The translations under genes were made by a program, and so were the position numbers. A stretch of 64,000 nt of DNA from Terriglobia bacterium. Lineage in GTDB: Bacteria; Acidobacteriota; UBA6911. This document shows positions 16,201 to 22,663 of this stretch, piece after piece (the first letter of the stretch is position 1; each line of letters begins with the position of its first letter). The notes beneath the pieces are model-generated. The model saw only the letters and a list, made by a program, of their open reading frames with translations, ran no database searches and was not told where the DNA came from. The DNA lies in contig JAIQGI010000017.1 in assembly GCA_020072565.1 (NCBI GenBank), positions 1-64,000 of the forward strand. The letters are read 5' to 3'.

Positions 16201-19179
16201 TTAGAGGAAGCGGACTGAATCGACGGTCAGGGTGACGGCGCCGAAGTCTTCCTCTACCAGGCCCGACAGCACATACGGGCGCGAGCGGTTCAGCATGTGG
16301 CAGAAGCGGGCATACGTCTGCGGGAAAAAGGTGGTCTCGTAGAGCGCGCTCGTGTCTTCGAAGCTGATGAACTCCATCGGCTCGTCATCTTTGCTGGTCA
16401 CCACCTTGCCGGTCACCCACCAGCCGATCGTGGTCACGCGCCGGCCCACATGCTTCGCCAGATCCGCGCCGCGCACGTGCTTCAGGCGTGCCAGCGGCTC
16501 GCGATAGAGTTCCAGCGGGTGCCGGCTGATCAGGAAATCGAGTGTCTCCAGCTCGTGCTCCAGGACCGTGCGCGCGCTGTATTGCGGCACGCGCGGAGGT
16601 TCCACCGCCGCGATGTCCTGGAAGAGCGAGCGCGCCACGGCGCGCCGTGCGGCCTTCGTTTCGTGCCACGCCAGCGTCTTCCAGATCATCTCCGGCCGCG
16701 TGGCGCCCCCTGCAATGCTGTCGGCGGCGCCGGCCTTGATCAGAATCTTCACATCGGACGGATCGATGTCGACGCGGGCGAGAAAATCCTCCAGCGAGGC
16801 AAACGGCCGCTTCTTCCGCTGCTCCAGCAGCGCCTCCAGCCCAGCCTCCTTCAGCCCCTTCAGCTGCATCAATCCCACCCGCACGATCCGATCCTTCCCC
16901 CGGTATTCCTTCCCGCTTTCATTCACATCCGGCAGCAGCACTTTCAGCCCCATGCGGCGCGCCTCCGAGATGTAGGCGAAGGGCGAGTAGTATCCGCCCT
17001 GGTTAGTGAGCACCGCCGCGATGAACTCGGCCGGATAGTGCGCGCGCAGCCAGCACGACTTGTAGGAAACCAGGGCGTACGACGCCGAATGGGGCTTGCA
17101 GAAAGAGTAGCCCGCAAAGCTGAGGATCATCTCCCAGACCTGATCCACCACCTCGGGCGCCACCCCACGCCCGGCCGCCCCCTGGTAGAACATCTCCTTG
17201 TAATCTTCGAGTTTCTTTCCCGCACGCTTCTTCGACAGGATTTTACGCAGCAGGTCGGCGTCGGCCGCGCCGAAGCCCGCCATCGCCATGGCGATGCGCG
17301 AGACATCCTCCTGGTAGACCATGATGCCGTAGGTCTCGCCCAGGACTTCGTCCATGATCGGGTGCAGCGGCTGCCACGCGCCGCCGCGCAGCCGCCGGAC
17401 GTACTCGCGGATGTATTTGTTGGCCGCGGGGCGGATGATCGAGCTGTGGATCACGAGATGGTCGAAATCCCCGCGGCGGCATTTCTGCTGCAGCTGCCGC
17501 ATCGCGGGCGACTCGACGTAGAATACGCCCACCGTGTCCCCCTTGCAGATCAACTCCTGCGTCTTGGGATCGGTCGTCGGGTCCCAGGTGCCGTAGTCGA
17601 TCGCGACCCCGTAATTCTCCTTGATCGCCGCCAGAGCGTCCCGGATGACCGCCAGGGAGCGGTTCCCCAGCAGATCGATTTTCACGAGCCCCGCATCTTC
17701 GGCCTGATCCTTTTCCCATTGGATGATCTGAACCCCCTTGGGCGCACGCTCGACGGGCACGTGCCGGTCCATCCGGCCGGGCACGATCACCACCCCGCCG
17801 CAATGCACCGACAGGTTGCGCGGATAGCCGTCCAGCTTCACGGCCAACTCGACGATCTCCGGCCACGGATCCTTAAGCTCCATGTCCTTGTAGACGGGAT
17901 CGTGCTTGACGAAATCCGGCAGGTGGCGGATCGACCAGTAGTAACCCATGCGCTCGGTGACGCTCTTGATCTCAGCCTCGGGCAGGCCGTAAACCTTGGC
18001 CACCTCGCGCACAGCCGCGCGCGCGCGGAAACCCACGTGATTGGAAATCATCGCGGTGCGCTCCGCGCCGTACTTGCGGAAAACGTAGTCGAGGATGTCG
18101 TCGCGCTCGTCCCAGGGGAAATCGACGTCGATGTCGGGCGGATCCGCGCGCCCTTCGTTGAGGAAACGCTCGAAAAAGAGATTGTGCGTGATCGGCTCCA
18201 CGTGCGTGATCCCCAGGCAGTAGGAGACCAGGCTCGCCGCCGCCGAACCGCGCCCGCAGGTGCGCGCCGACTGCCGCACGATGTCGCGCACCACCAGGAA
18301 ATAAGGGGCGAAGCCCTTGGCGCGGATGATTTCCAGCTCGCGTTCCAGCCGTTTCAGCACAGACTCCGACAGCTCCCCGTAGCGCGCCTCCGCGCCGCGG
18401 TAACACTCTTCCCGCAGGTATGCGAAGGGATCCGATCCGTCAGGCGTCTCGAAAGCGGGAAAGGCCGGCCTGCCGATGTCGAGGTCCGCAGAGCATTCGT
18501 CCGCAATCCGCAGACTGTTCTCCAGCGCCCGGGTCAGGTGCGGATAGCGGCGCGCCATCCCCTCGGGAGGCTTCAGCCAGCGATCCGCGCTCGCCAGCTC
18601 CTCCTTCGGGATGCGCGACAGGCTGGTGTTCAAATCGATGGCGCGCAGCAGGCGGTGCATCGGGAAGTCGGCGGCATCGACAAAATGGACGTCGTTCGTC
18701 GCCACCATCGGAATGCCGCTCGCACACGCGAATTTGCGCAGCGCCGGCTCCACTGCGGGATCGTTCAGCTCGACGTAAAGCTGCGCCGTGCCGTTCTGCC
18801 TGCCGAGCGCCTCCAGCAATGGGATCTGATCGCTGAGCACGAAGACATGCTCCCGATCCGCGAGCAGCGACCGGCTCAAGCTGAATCCCGGCTCGAGGTG
18901 ACGGTTCGAGATGAGCCGGCACAACGTCGCGTACCCTTCGCGGTTGCGCGCCAGGACAACTGCGCGTTCGCCGTCCGCGCGCAGCTCGGCGCCCACGATC
19001 GGGCGCAGGCCGCGCTCCGCCGCGCACTGCAGGAACCAGACCAGCCCGTAGAGGCCGTTGGTGTCGGTCAAGGCCAGGGTGCGCATGCCGCGGGCCAGCG
19101 CCGCATCGACAAGGGCTTCGATCCGGCTCGCCCCCCGGCAGAACGAGTAATTCGAGTGTACGTGCAAATGGGTGAACAT
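16201..19179 (-). CDS. dnaE2: Error-prone DNA polymerase III alpha subunit (DnaE2 type)
   Basis: 992 aa. The N-terminal PHP domain retains metal ligands (HLHVHSNYSF, LALTDTNGLYG). The polymerase core has GRGSAAASLVSYCLG, the catalytic acidic motif PDIDVDFPW and KPHSASYALVSYKSCWLRA. Helix-hairpin-helix and OB-fold segments follow (VTTIGWWVTGKVV near residue 900). It is shorter than replicative DnaE (about 1160 aa) and lacks the C-terminal tau-binding part, as expected for DnaE2. It performs translesion synthesis with ImuB, whose probable gene lies upstream in the same operon. No Shine-Dalgarno is present: the 5' side of the ATG is directly an ATTTTGGATT repeat. Confidence 0.92.
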   Translation of the reverse strand: MFTHLHVHSNYSFCRGASRIEALVDAALARGMRTLALTDTNGLYGLVWFLQCAAERGLRPIVGAELRADGERAVVLARNREGYATLCRLISNRHLEPGFSLSRSLLADREHVFVLSDQIPLLEALGRQNGTAQLYVELNDPAVEPALRKFACASGIPMVATNDVHFVDAADFPMHRLLRAIDLNTSLSRIPKEELASADRWLKPPEGMARRYPHLTRALENSLRIADECSADLDIGRPAFPAFETPDGSDPFAYLREECYRGAEARYGELSESVLKRLERELEIIRAKGFAPYFLVVRDIVRQSARTCGRGSAAASLVSYCLGITHVEPITHNLFFERFLNEGRADPPDIDVDFPWDERDDILDYVFRKYGAERTAMISNHVGFRARAAVREVAKVYGLPEAEIKSVTERMGYYWSIRHLPDFVKHDPVYKDMELKDPWPEIVELAVKLDGYPRNLSVHCGGVVIVPGRMDRHVPVERAPKGVQIIQWEKDQAEDAGLVKIDLLGNRSLAVIRDALAAIKENYGVAIDYGTWDPTTDPKTQELICKGDTVGVFYVESPAMRQLQQKCRRGDFDHLVIHSSIIRPAANKYIREYVRRLRGGAWQPLHPIMDEVLGETYGIMVYQEDVSRIAMAMAGFGAADADLLRKILSKKRAGKKLEDYKEMFYQGAAGRGVAPEVVDQVWEMILSFAGYSFCKPHSASYALVSYKSCWLRAHYPAEFIAAVLTNQGGYYSPFAYISEARRMGLKVLLPDVNESGKEYRGKDRIVRVGLMQLKGLKEAGLEALLEQRKKRPFASLEDFLARVDIDPSDVKILIKAGAADSIAGGATRPEMIWKTLAWHETKAARRAVARSLFQDIAAVEPPRVPQYSARTVLEHELETLDFLISRHPLELYREPLARLKHVRGADLAKHVGRRVTTIGWWVTGKVVTSKDDEPMEFISFEDTSALYETTFFPQTYARFCHMLNRSRPYVLSGLVEEDFGAVTLTVDSVRFL

Positions 19180-19180
19180 A

Positions 19181-19270
19181 TTTTGGATTTTGGATTTTAG
19201 ATTTTGGATTTGATTTTGGGTTCACTCCGTCTGTTCAAATCTAAAATCCAAAATCACAAATCCAAAATCA
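19181..19270. repeat. ATTTTGGATT hairpin repeat between four-helix gene and dnaE2
   Basis: Several copies of GGATTTT/AAAATCC are arranged as inverted arms around a short GC-richer loop (TTCACTCCGTCTGTTC region, about 19231-19246). The left end abuts the dnaE2 ATG (19179). The right end contains the stop codon of the four-helix gene, which reads TGATTTTGGATT on the minus strand. Confidence 0.8.
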
Positions 19271-19615
19271 TCCCCTGGCCGTTTTGATTGACGCAGCAAA
19301 AATAGCGGTCAGTTCGTTCGCCTCGTCGTATAAAGGTTGCACGGATTTCCCGGGGAGCAATCCGCCGTCGATAATCAGTTCCAGCCAATAGGCGCTCTCA
19401 TCGGTTTCCTCTTCTACATTTCCCAATTTGGCTATGAACTCAGCCCTGGAACGGCCGCGGCAGGCAGCGCGGTAGTTTGCACCAATGGCCGTTCCGCTAC
19501 GGACAAGCTGGCTGCCGATTGCCCGACCAGCAGTGGATTTCGGCAGAGCATCTGACAGCTTGAGAATTCGTAGCGCGAACCTCTTTGTTCTTTCCTTCAA
19601 CTCCGTTTCGGTCAT
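19268..19615 (-). CDS. Four-helix bundle protein (S23/IVP family)
   Basis: 115 aa. ELKERTKRFALRILKLSDAL, SQLVRSGTAIGANYRAACRG, FIAKLGNVEEETDESAYWLE and ELTAIFAASIKTARG match the family first known from 23S rRNA intervening sequences and related to the Avd accessory protein of diversity-generating retroelements. Members are helical pentamers; the cellular function is unsettled. Start at MTETELKERT (19615); the frame extends upstream only into repeat sequence. ATTTTGGATT hairpin repeats flank it on both sides, and it separates imuB from dnaE2, so it looks like an inserted cassette. I see no role in mutagenesis from sequence. Confidence 0.85.
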   Translation of the reverse strand: MTETELKERTKRFALRILKLSDALPKSTAGRAIGSQLVRSGTAIGANYRAACRGRSRAEFIAKLGNVEEETDESAYWLELIIDGGLLPGKSVQPLYDEANELTAIFAASIKTARG

Positions 19616-19627
19616 CAGGACCCCCGC

Positions 19628-19692
19628 GTGCTTTGGATTTTGAATTTGAAGCGAACGATCAAATCCAAAATCGAAAATCCAAAATCTAAAAT
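19628..19692. repeat. ATTTTGGATT hairpin repeat between imuB and four-helix gene
   Basis: Arms TTTGGATTTTGAATTTGA and TCAAATCCAAAATC..AATCC flank a loop around GCGAACGA. The right end (19686-19688) contains the TAG stop of the ImuB-like gene, read on the minus strand as TTTTAGATTTTGGATT. Confidence 0.8.
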
Positions 19693-20816
19693 TCGTCGCC
19701 AAACCGGCGGCGCAGGTCGTCGAGGGCGGACTCCAGCCGCGCCTGGCGCAGCAGCTTCGGGTCGGCGAACAGGTCCAGCTGGGCAGGACCGCTGCTCAAC
19801 TCGGCCAGGCGCAGATGCAGGCTGCGCACACGCGTGCGCCGGGCCAACGTCCGCTCGAGCAGGCGTCCGGCGCGGGCCGCCAGCACCGCCGTTGATTGCA
19901 GCGGCGGGACAAGCTTCGCCTTGCCCACGACTTCTCGATAATCCGAGTACCGGACGCGCACTTCCATCTGCCCGGCGCGCTGCTTCTGCTCCCGCAGCCG
20001 TTCCCCGGCGCGCCCGCACAACCCGCAGAGCGCGCCTTTTAACAGATCCCAATCGTTGCTGTCCTCAGCCAGCACGGTTTCTTCCTCCACGGCCGGAACC
20101 GCGCGGGGCGGGTAAACCGGCGTGTTGTCGATACCGAGCGCGCGCTGGTGGAGCATGAAGCCAAGCCGCCCGAAGGCCAGCACCAGATGATCCAGCCTCA
20201 TTGCGGCCAGCTCCCGGATAATCCGGATGTTGAGCTCCCGGAGCTGCTCCTGCGTTTTCGGTCCCACACCGGGAAGCAACTCGGCCGGCAGCGGAGCCAG
20301 AAAAGCGGACTCGTCTCCCGCCGGAACATCCTGCAGCCCCACCGGCTCGGTTACCACTGCCGCGATCCTGCTGACCATCTTGTTGGAGGCCACCCCAAGG
20401 GCGGCATCGAGGTGAAGCCGCTGCCGGATCTCTTTCTGCGCGTGCCAGGCCGCATCCCGTGGCGGGCCGAACAGGCGTCCCGTACCCGTCATGTCGAGAT
20501 AAGCCTGGCCGTAGCCCATGGGCTCCAGCACCGGAGAAAATGTTTCCAGAACCCGGCAGAGAGCGCGCGACGCCCGCGCATAGAGCGGTTCGTTGGGAGG
20601 CAGAACCACCACGTCCCGGCAGCGCCGCAGAGCGCGCGCCAGAATCATCCCCTTGCGGATGCCCGCTTCCTGCGCCTCCGGCGACAAAGCCGTCACCACC
20701 GACCGGGAAGGGCCGACAGGCGCTACCACGACGGGACGACGACGCAGTTCCGGGTGCACCACCCGCTCCACCGCGACTGCAAAAGCGGCAATGTCGATGT
20801 GAATGATCTCAGCCAT
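19686..20816 (-). CDS. imuB: ImuB-like inactive Y-family DNA polymerase
   Basis: 376 aa from MAEIIHIDIAAF, preceded by GAGGGG. The fold is that of DinB: EIIHIDIAAFAVAVERVVHP, RRRPVVVAP, GPKTQEQLRELNI (helix-hairpin-helix) and a little-finger region. The Asp-Glu pair of the active site is replaced: the position normally SIDEAYLD reads GYGQAYLD (G103, Q104). Two of three metal-binding acids are therefore gone, as in ImuB. The C-terminus carries QLDLF (346-350), a textbook beta-clamp-binding pentamer. It should recruit DnaE2 to the clamp rather than synthesise DNA. No ImuA gene is adjacent. An active DinB is unlikely given the missing acids. Confidence 0.85.
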   Translation of the reverse strand: MAEIIHIDIAAFAVAVERVVHPELRRRPVVVAPVGPSRSVVTALSPEAQEAGIRKGMILARALRRCRDVVVLPPNEPLYARASRALCRVLETFSPVLEPMGYGQAYLDMTGTGRLFGPPRDAAWHAQKEIRQRLHLDAALGVASNKMVSRIAAVVTEPVGLQDVPAGDESAFLAPLPAELLPGVGPKTQEQLRELNIRIIRELAAMRLDHLVLAFGRLGFMLHQRALGIDNTPVYPPRAVPAVEEETVLAEDSNDWDLLKGALCGLCGRAGERLREQKQRAGQMEVRVRYSDYREVVGKAKLVPPLQSTAVLAARAGRLLERTLARRTRVRSLHLRLAELSSGPAQLDLFADPKLLRQARLESALDDLRRRFGDEF

Positions 20817-20825
20817 CGTCCCCTC

Positions 20826-20886
20826 TAATTTTGGAATGGAATCAGCTCTTCCAATCCAAATTCCAAAATCCAAATTCCAAAATCTA
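20826..20886. repeat. ATTTTGGATT-type repeat between DUF72 gene and imuB
   Basis: TTTTGGAATGGAA and TTCCAATCCAAATTCC form imperfect arms, with further AAAATCC copies to the right. The TAG stop of the DUF72 gene (20884-20886) lies in the repeat edge (TAGATTTTGGAATTTGG on the minus strand). Confidence 0.7.
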
Positions 20887-21639
20887 TAACAATTCCAGGA
20901 GCATGCGGGCGTTGATCACGGCCTGGCCGCGCCACGGATTGTTCATCAGCACCAGCACCCGCTCACTCTCCTGTTCCAGGTGCCGAATCTCCGGCACCAC
21001 CGCCGCCAACTCCGCCCGGCTGTACAGATAATCGTGCCGGTCCGATCCGTCGCCCTGGATCCAACGCGACTGGTTCCGCCCTTGAAACCGCACATATGCC
21101 GTGCCCGCCGTCGCACAGTAAAACGTCTTATCCGTCAGGCTGGTGCCGCCGTCGACGCACGCGAGGGCGATACGCTCGGCGGCCAGATGCCGGGCGGCGC
21201 GCGGCGTCAACCAGTCGGGGCAGCAAAAATCCGCTATCAGCGGCAGGCCGGCAAGAGCATCCCTGAGCCGGCACAGGCGCTGGAAGTTGTCGCGTATGAA
21301 TCCAAAATCGGGCCCGAACTGCGCAACTACGCCGGCCAATTGGGCGCCCTCCTTCAGAGGCCAGAGTGCCGCTACAAACCGCTGCGCCAGATCCCCTGCC
21401 CCGCCTCGTTCTTCCACCAACCGGGACGGAACGCGGAAAAGGAATTGGAGCGAGCCCGCCTCGTTTATAAGTTGTTGAATCGAAGATACTTCAGGAACAC
21501 GATAGTACGTAAAAGTCAGCTCACAGCAACCAAAATGACGGCTGTAGTACTTCAGCCACAGGGCGGGGTCGAGGCTTGCAGGATAAAACACCCGCCCCCA
21601 ATCGCGATGCTGAAACCCGCTCGTGCCCACCAGAATCAT
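20884..21639 (-). CDS. DUF72 (YecE-like) TIM-barrel protein
   Basis: 251 aa from MILVGTSGFQHRDWGRVFYP. Family features: GTSGFQHRDW at the N-terminus, TFTYYRVPEVSSIQQ, FLFRVPSRLVEERG and AYVRFQGRNQSRW (the conserved 'YVRFHGR' strand). DUF72 proteins are TIM-barrel-like, often linked to DNA repair or stress gene neighbourhoods, with no established activity. It is the first gene of the minus-strand run into imuB and dnaE2. A good promoter lies only 6 nt before the ATG, so the mRNA is nearly leaderless. The longer frame upstream runs through the promoter and was rejected. Confidence 0.85.
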   Translation of the reverse strand: MILVGTSGFQHRDWGRVFYPASLDPALWLKYYSRHFGCCELTFTYYRVPEVSSIQQLINEAGSLQFLFRVPSRLVEERGGAGDLAQRFVAALWPLKEGAQLAGVVAQFGPDFGFIRDNFQRLCRLRDALAGLPLIADFCCPDWLTPRAARHLAAERIALACVDGGTSLTDKTFYCATAGTAYVRFQGRNQSRWIQGDGSDRHDYLYSRAELAAVVPEIRHLEQESERVLVLMNNPWRGQAVINARMLLELL

Positions 21640-21645
21640 GACTCT

Positions 21646-21674
21646 AAAATAGGTGAAAATTAGGTGAAAGTCAA
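21646..21674 (-). promoter_or_regulatory. Promoter of the DUF72-imuB-dnaE2 operon with a double operator-like repeat
   Basis: On the minus strand: -35 TTGACT (21674-21669), 17-bp spacer, -10 TATTTT (21651-21646), then 6 bp to the ATG. The spacer and edges carry two direct copies of AGGTGAAA (plus-strand view, 21651-21658 and 21662-21669) exactly 11 bp apart. A repressor binding both copies on one face of the DNA would block this promoter. It does not match the classical LexA boxes I know. Confidence 0.55.
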
Positions 21675-21677
21675 TAG

Positions 21678-21822
21678 CCCAGAAATCAGGAGTCAGAAGA
21701 AAAACAAGCGACAAATCGGTTGCACAAATTGCAGCCTGAGGTGGCCGCCGTTTCCTATTCCGACCGGGTCGGAGTTCGGAGATGGAAATCCAGGACTTCT
21801 GTCCTGACTCCTGACTCCTGGG
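21678..21822. repeat. CAGGAGTCAG repeats in inverted orientation
   Basis: AATCAGGAGTCAGAAG at 21684-21699 and its inverted counterparts CTTCTGTCCTGACTCCTGAC around 21796-21815 flank a region without a gene. Such AGGAGTCAG phrases are a common intergenic repeat type. A TATAAT hexamer at 21823-21828 just beyond it is a plausible -10 for the pterin dehydratase gene. Confidence 0.55.
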
Positions 21823-21849
21823 TATAATGAATCAAGGCAGGAGTGAGTT

Positions 21850-22131
21850 ATGAAGATCTTGTTGCAAGATGAAATCAAGCAAAAACTGGCTGCCCTGCGG
21901 GGCTGGAGGTCCACCCCCGAGGGCATCCAAAAGCAGTATGAACTGGACAGCTTCATGTCCGTGATCCGTCTGGTCAATCGCGTGGCCGAAGCAGCTGAAA
22001 AAATCAACCATCATCCCGACATCCTCATCAATTACGACAAGGTAACGTTCACGCTGGTAACCCACGATGCCGGCGGCGTCACCCGGAGAGATTTCGACCT
22101 CGCAACTCGCATCGAGACGCTCGCGTCGTAA
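21850..22131 (+). CDS. 4a-hydroxytetrahydrobiopterin dehydratase (pterin-4a-carbinolamine dehydratase)
   Basis: 93 aa, normal for the family. The active-site signature is intact: EKINHHPDILINYDKVTF followed by TLVTHDAGGVTRRDFDLA, giving His-His-Pro, the Tyr, and the later His and Asp. It dehydrates the carbinolamine formed by pterin-dependent hydroxylases such as phenylalanine hydroxylase, so the cofactor can be recycled. Start ATG follows AGGAGTGAGTT. No hydroxylase gene lies nearby. Confidence 0.93.
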   Translation: MKILLQDEIKQKLAALRGWRSTPEGIQKQYELDSFMSVIRLVNRVAEAAEKINHHPDILINYDKVTFTLVTHDAGGVTRRDFDLATRIETLAS

Positions 22132-22663
22132 CCGGTGCGTCGCCAAAACAAGCAAAAGCCAGCCACGAATGGCGCGGTGCGGAATATCCGCAACCGAAAG
22201 CCTCAACGCAGAGGCTGCAGAGGATTTTCGCTTCTGCATGACTTTTCTCCGCGACTTCTGCGACCTCTGTTGATCTTTTGCTGTTCTTGCCTAAATGGCG
22301 AGGATTGTAAGTAAGTAGTACAAATTTCACCAATGGCGCATTCGTGAAATTGTGGCATTCGTGACTGTTTGGGAAGTATCCCGAGGGTATTTTTCTCCCG
22401 GGACTAGGATTCCACCTAGTTTCTTACCTGGGGCGTTCCCCATAGAATGCGCGCAGCGTTGGCAGGGTCGGGCTTGTGACCTGGGTTGCTCGGATCACCG
22501 CTCCTCAAGCTTACATTTCGAGCGACCGTCAGATGGATTTTGGGGTGTTCTGGGTTTTTGATTCTTTGATTGAAGCAACCCGGCTCGCTCCAGGTTCACC
22601 CATCCGTATTTGACCGCAATGGTCTGTGTTTTCCGGAAACGCAGGAACCGGGGGGAAAATTGC
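22132..22663. other. Repeat-bearing intergenic region
   Basis: No gene. Near 22203-22275, AACGCAGAGGCTGCAGAGG and a downstream CGACTTCTGCGACCTCTGTT form a degenerate inverted pair. Near 22155-22370 there are ACGAATGG and ATTCGTGAAATTGTGGCATTC phrases related to the palindrome at 34465. The CTAGG palindrome (22403-22420) follows. Confidence 0.5.
22403..22420. promoter_or_regulatory. CTAGG-N6-CCTAG palindrome (copy 2)
   Basis: ACTAGG, six bases (ATTCCA), CCTAGT. Perfect inverted repeat, 243 bp upstream of the modular secreted protein. It has the same spacing as the copies at 4611 and 56680. Confidence 0.5.

Noticed and set aside
16297-19200. 967-codon open frame antisense to dnaE2
   Set aside because: The opposite strand encodes a full DnaE2 with all catalytic motifs. 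The antisense frame is a by-product of GC-rich codon use, with His/Arg/Gln-rich translation and no domain.
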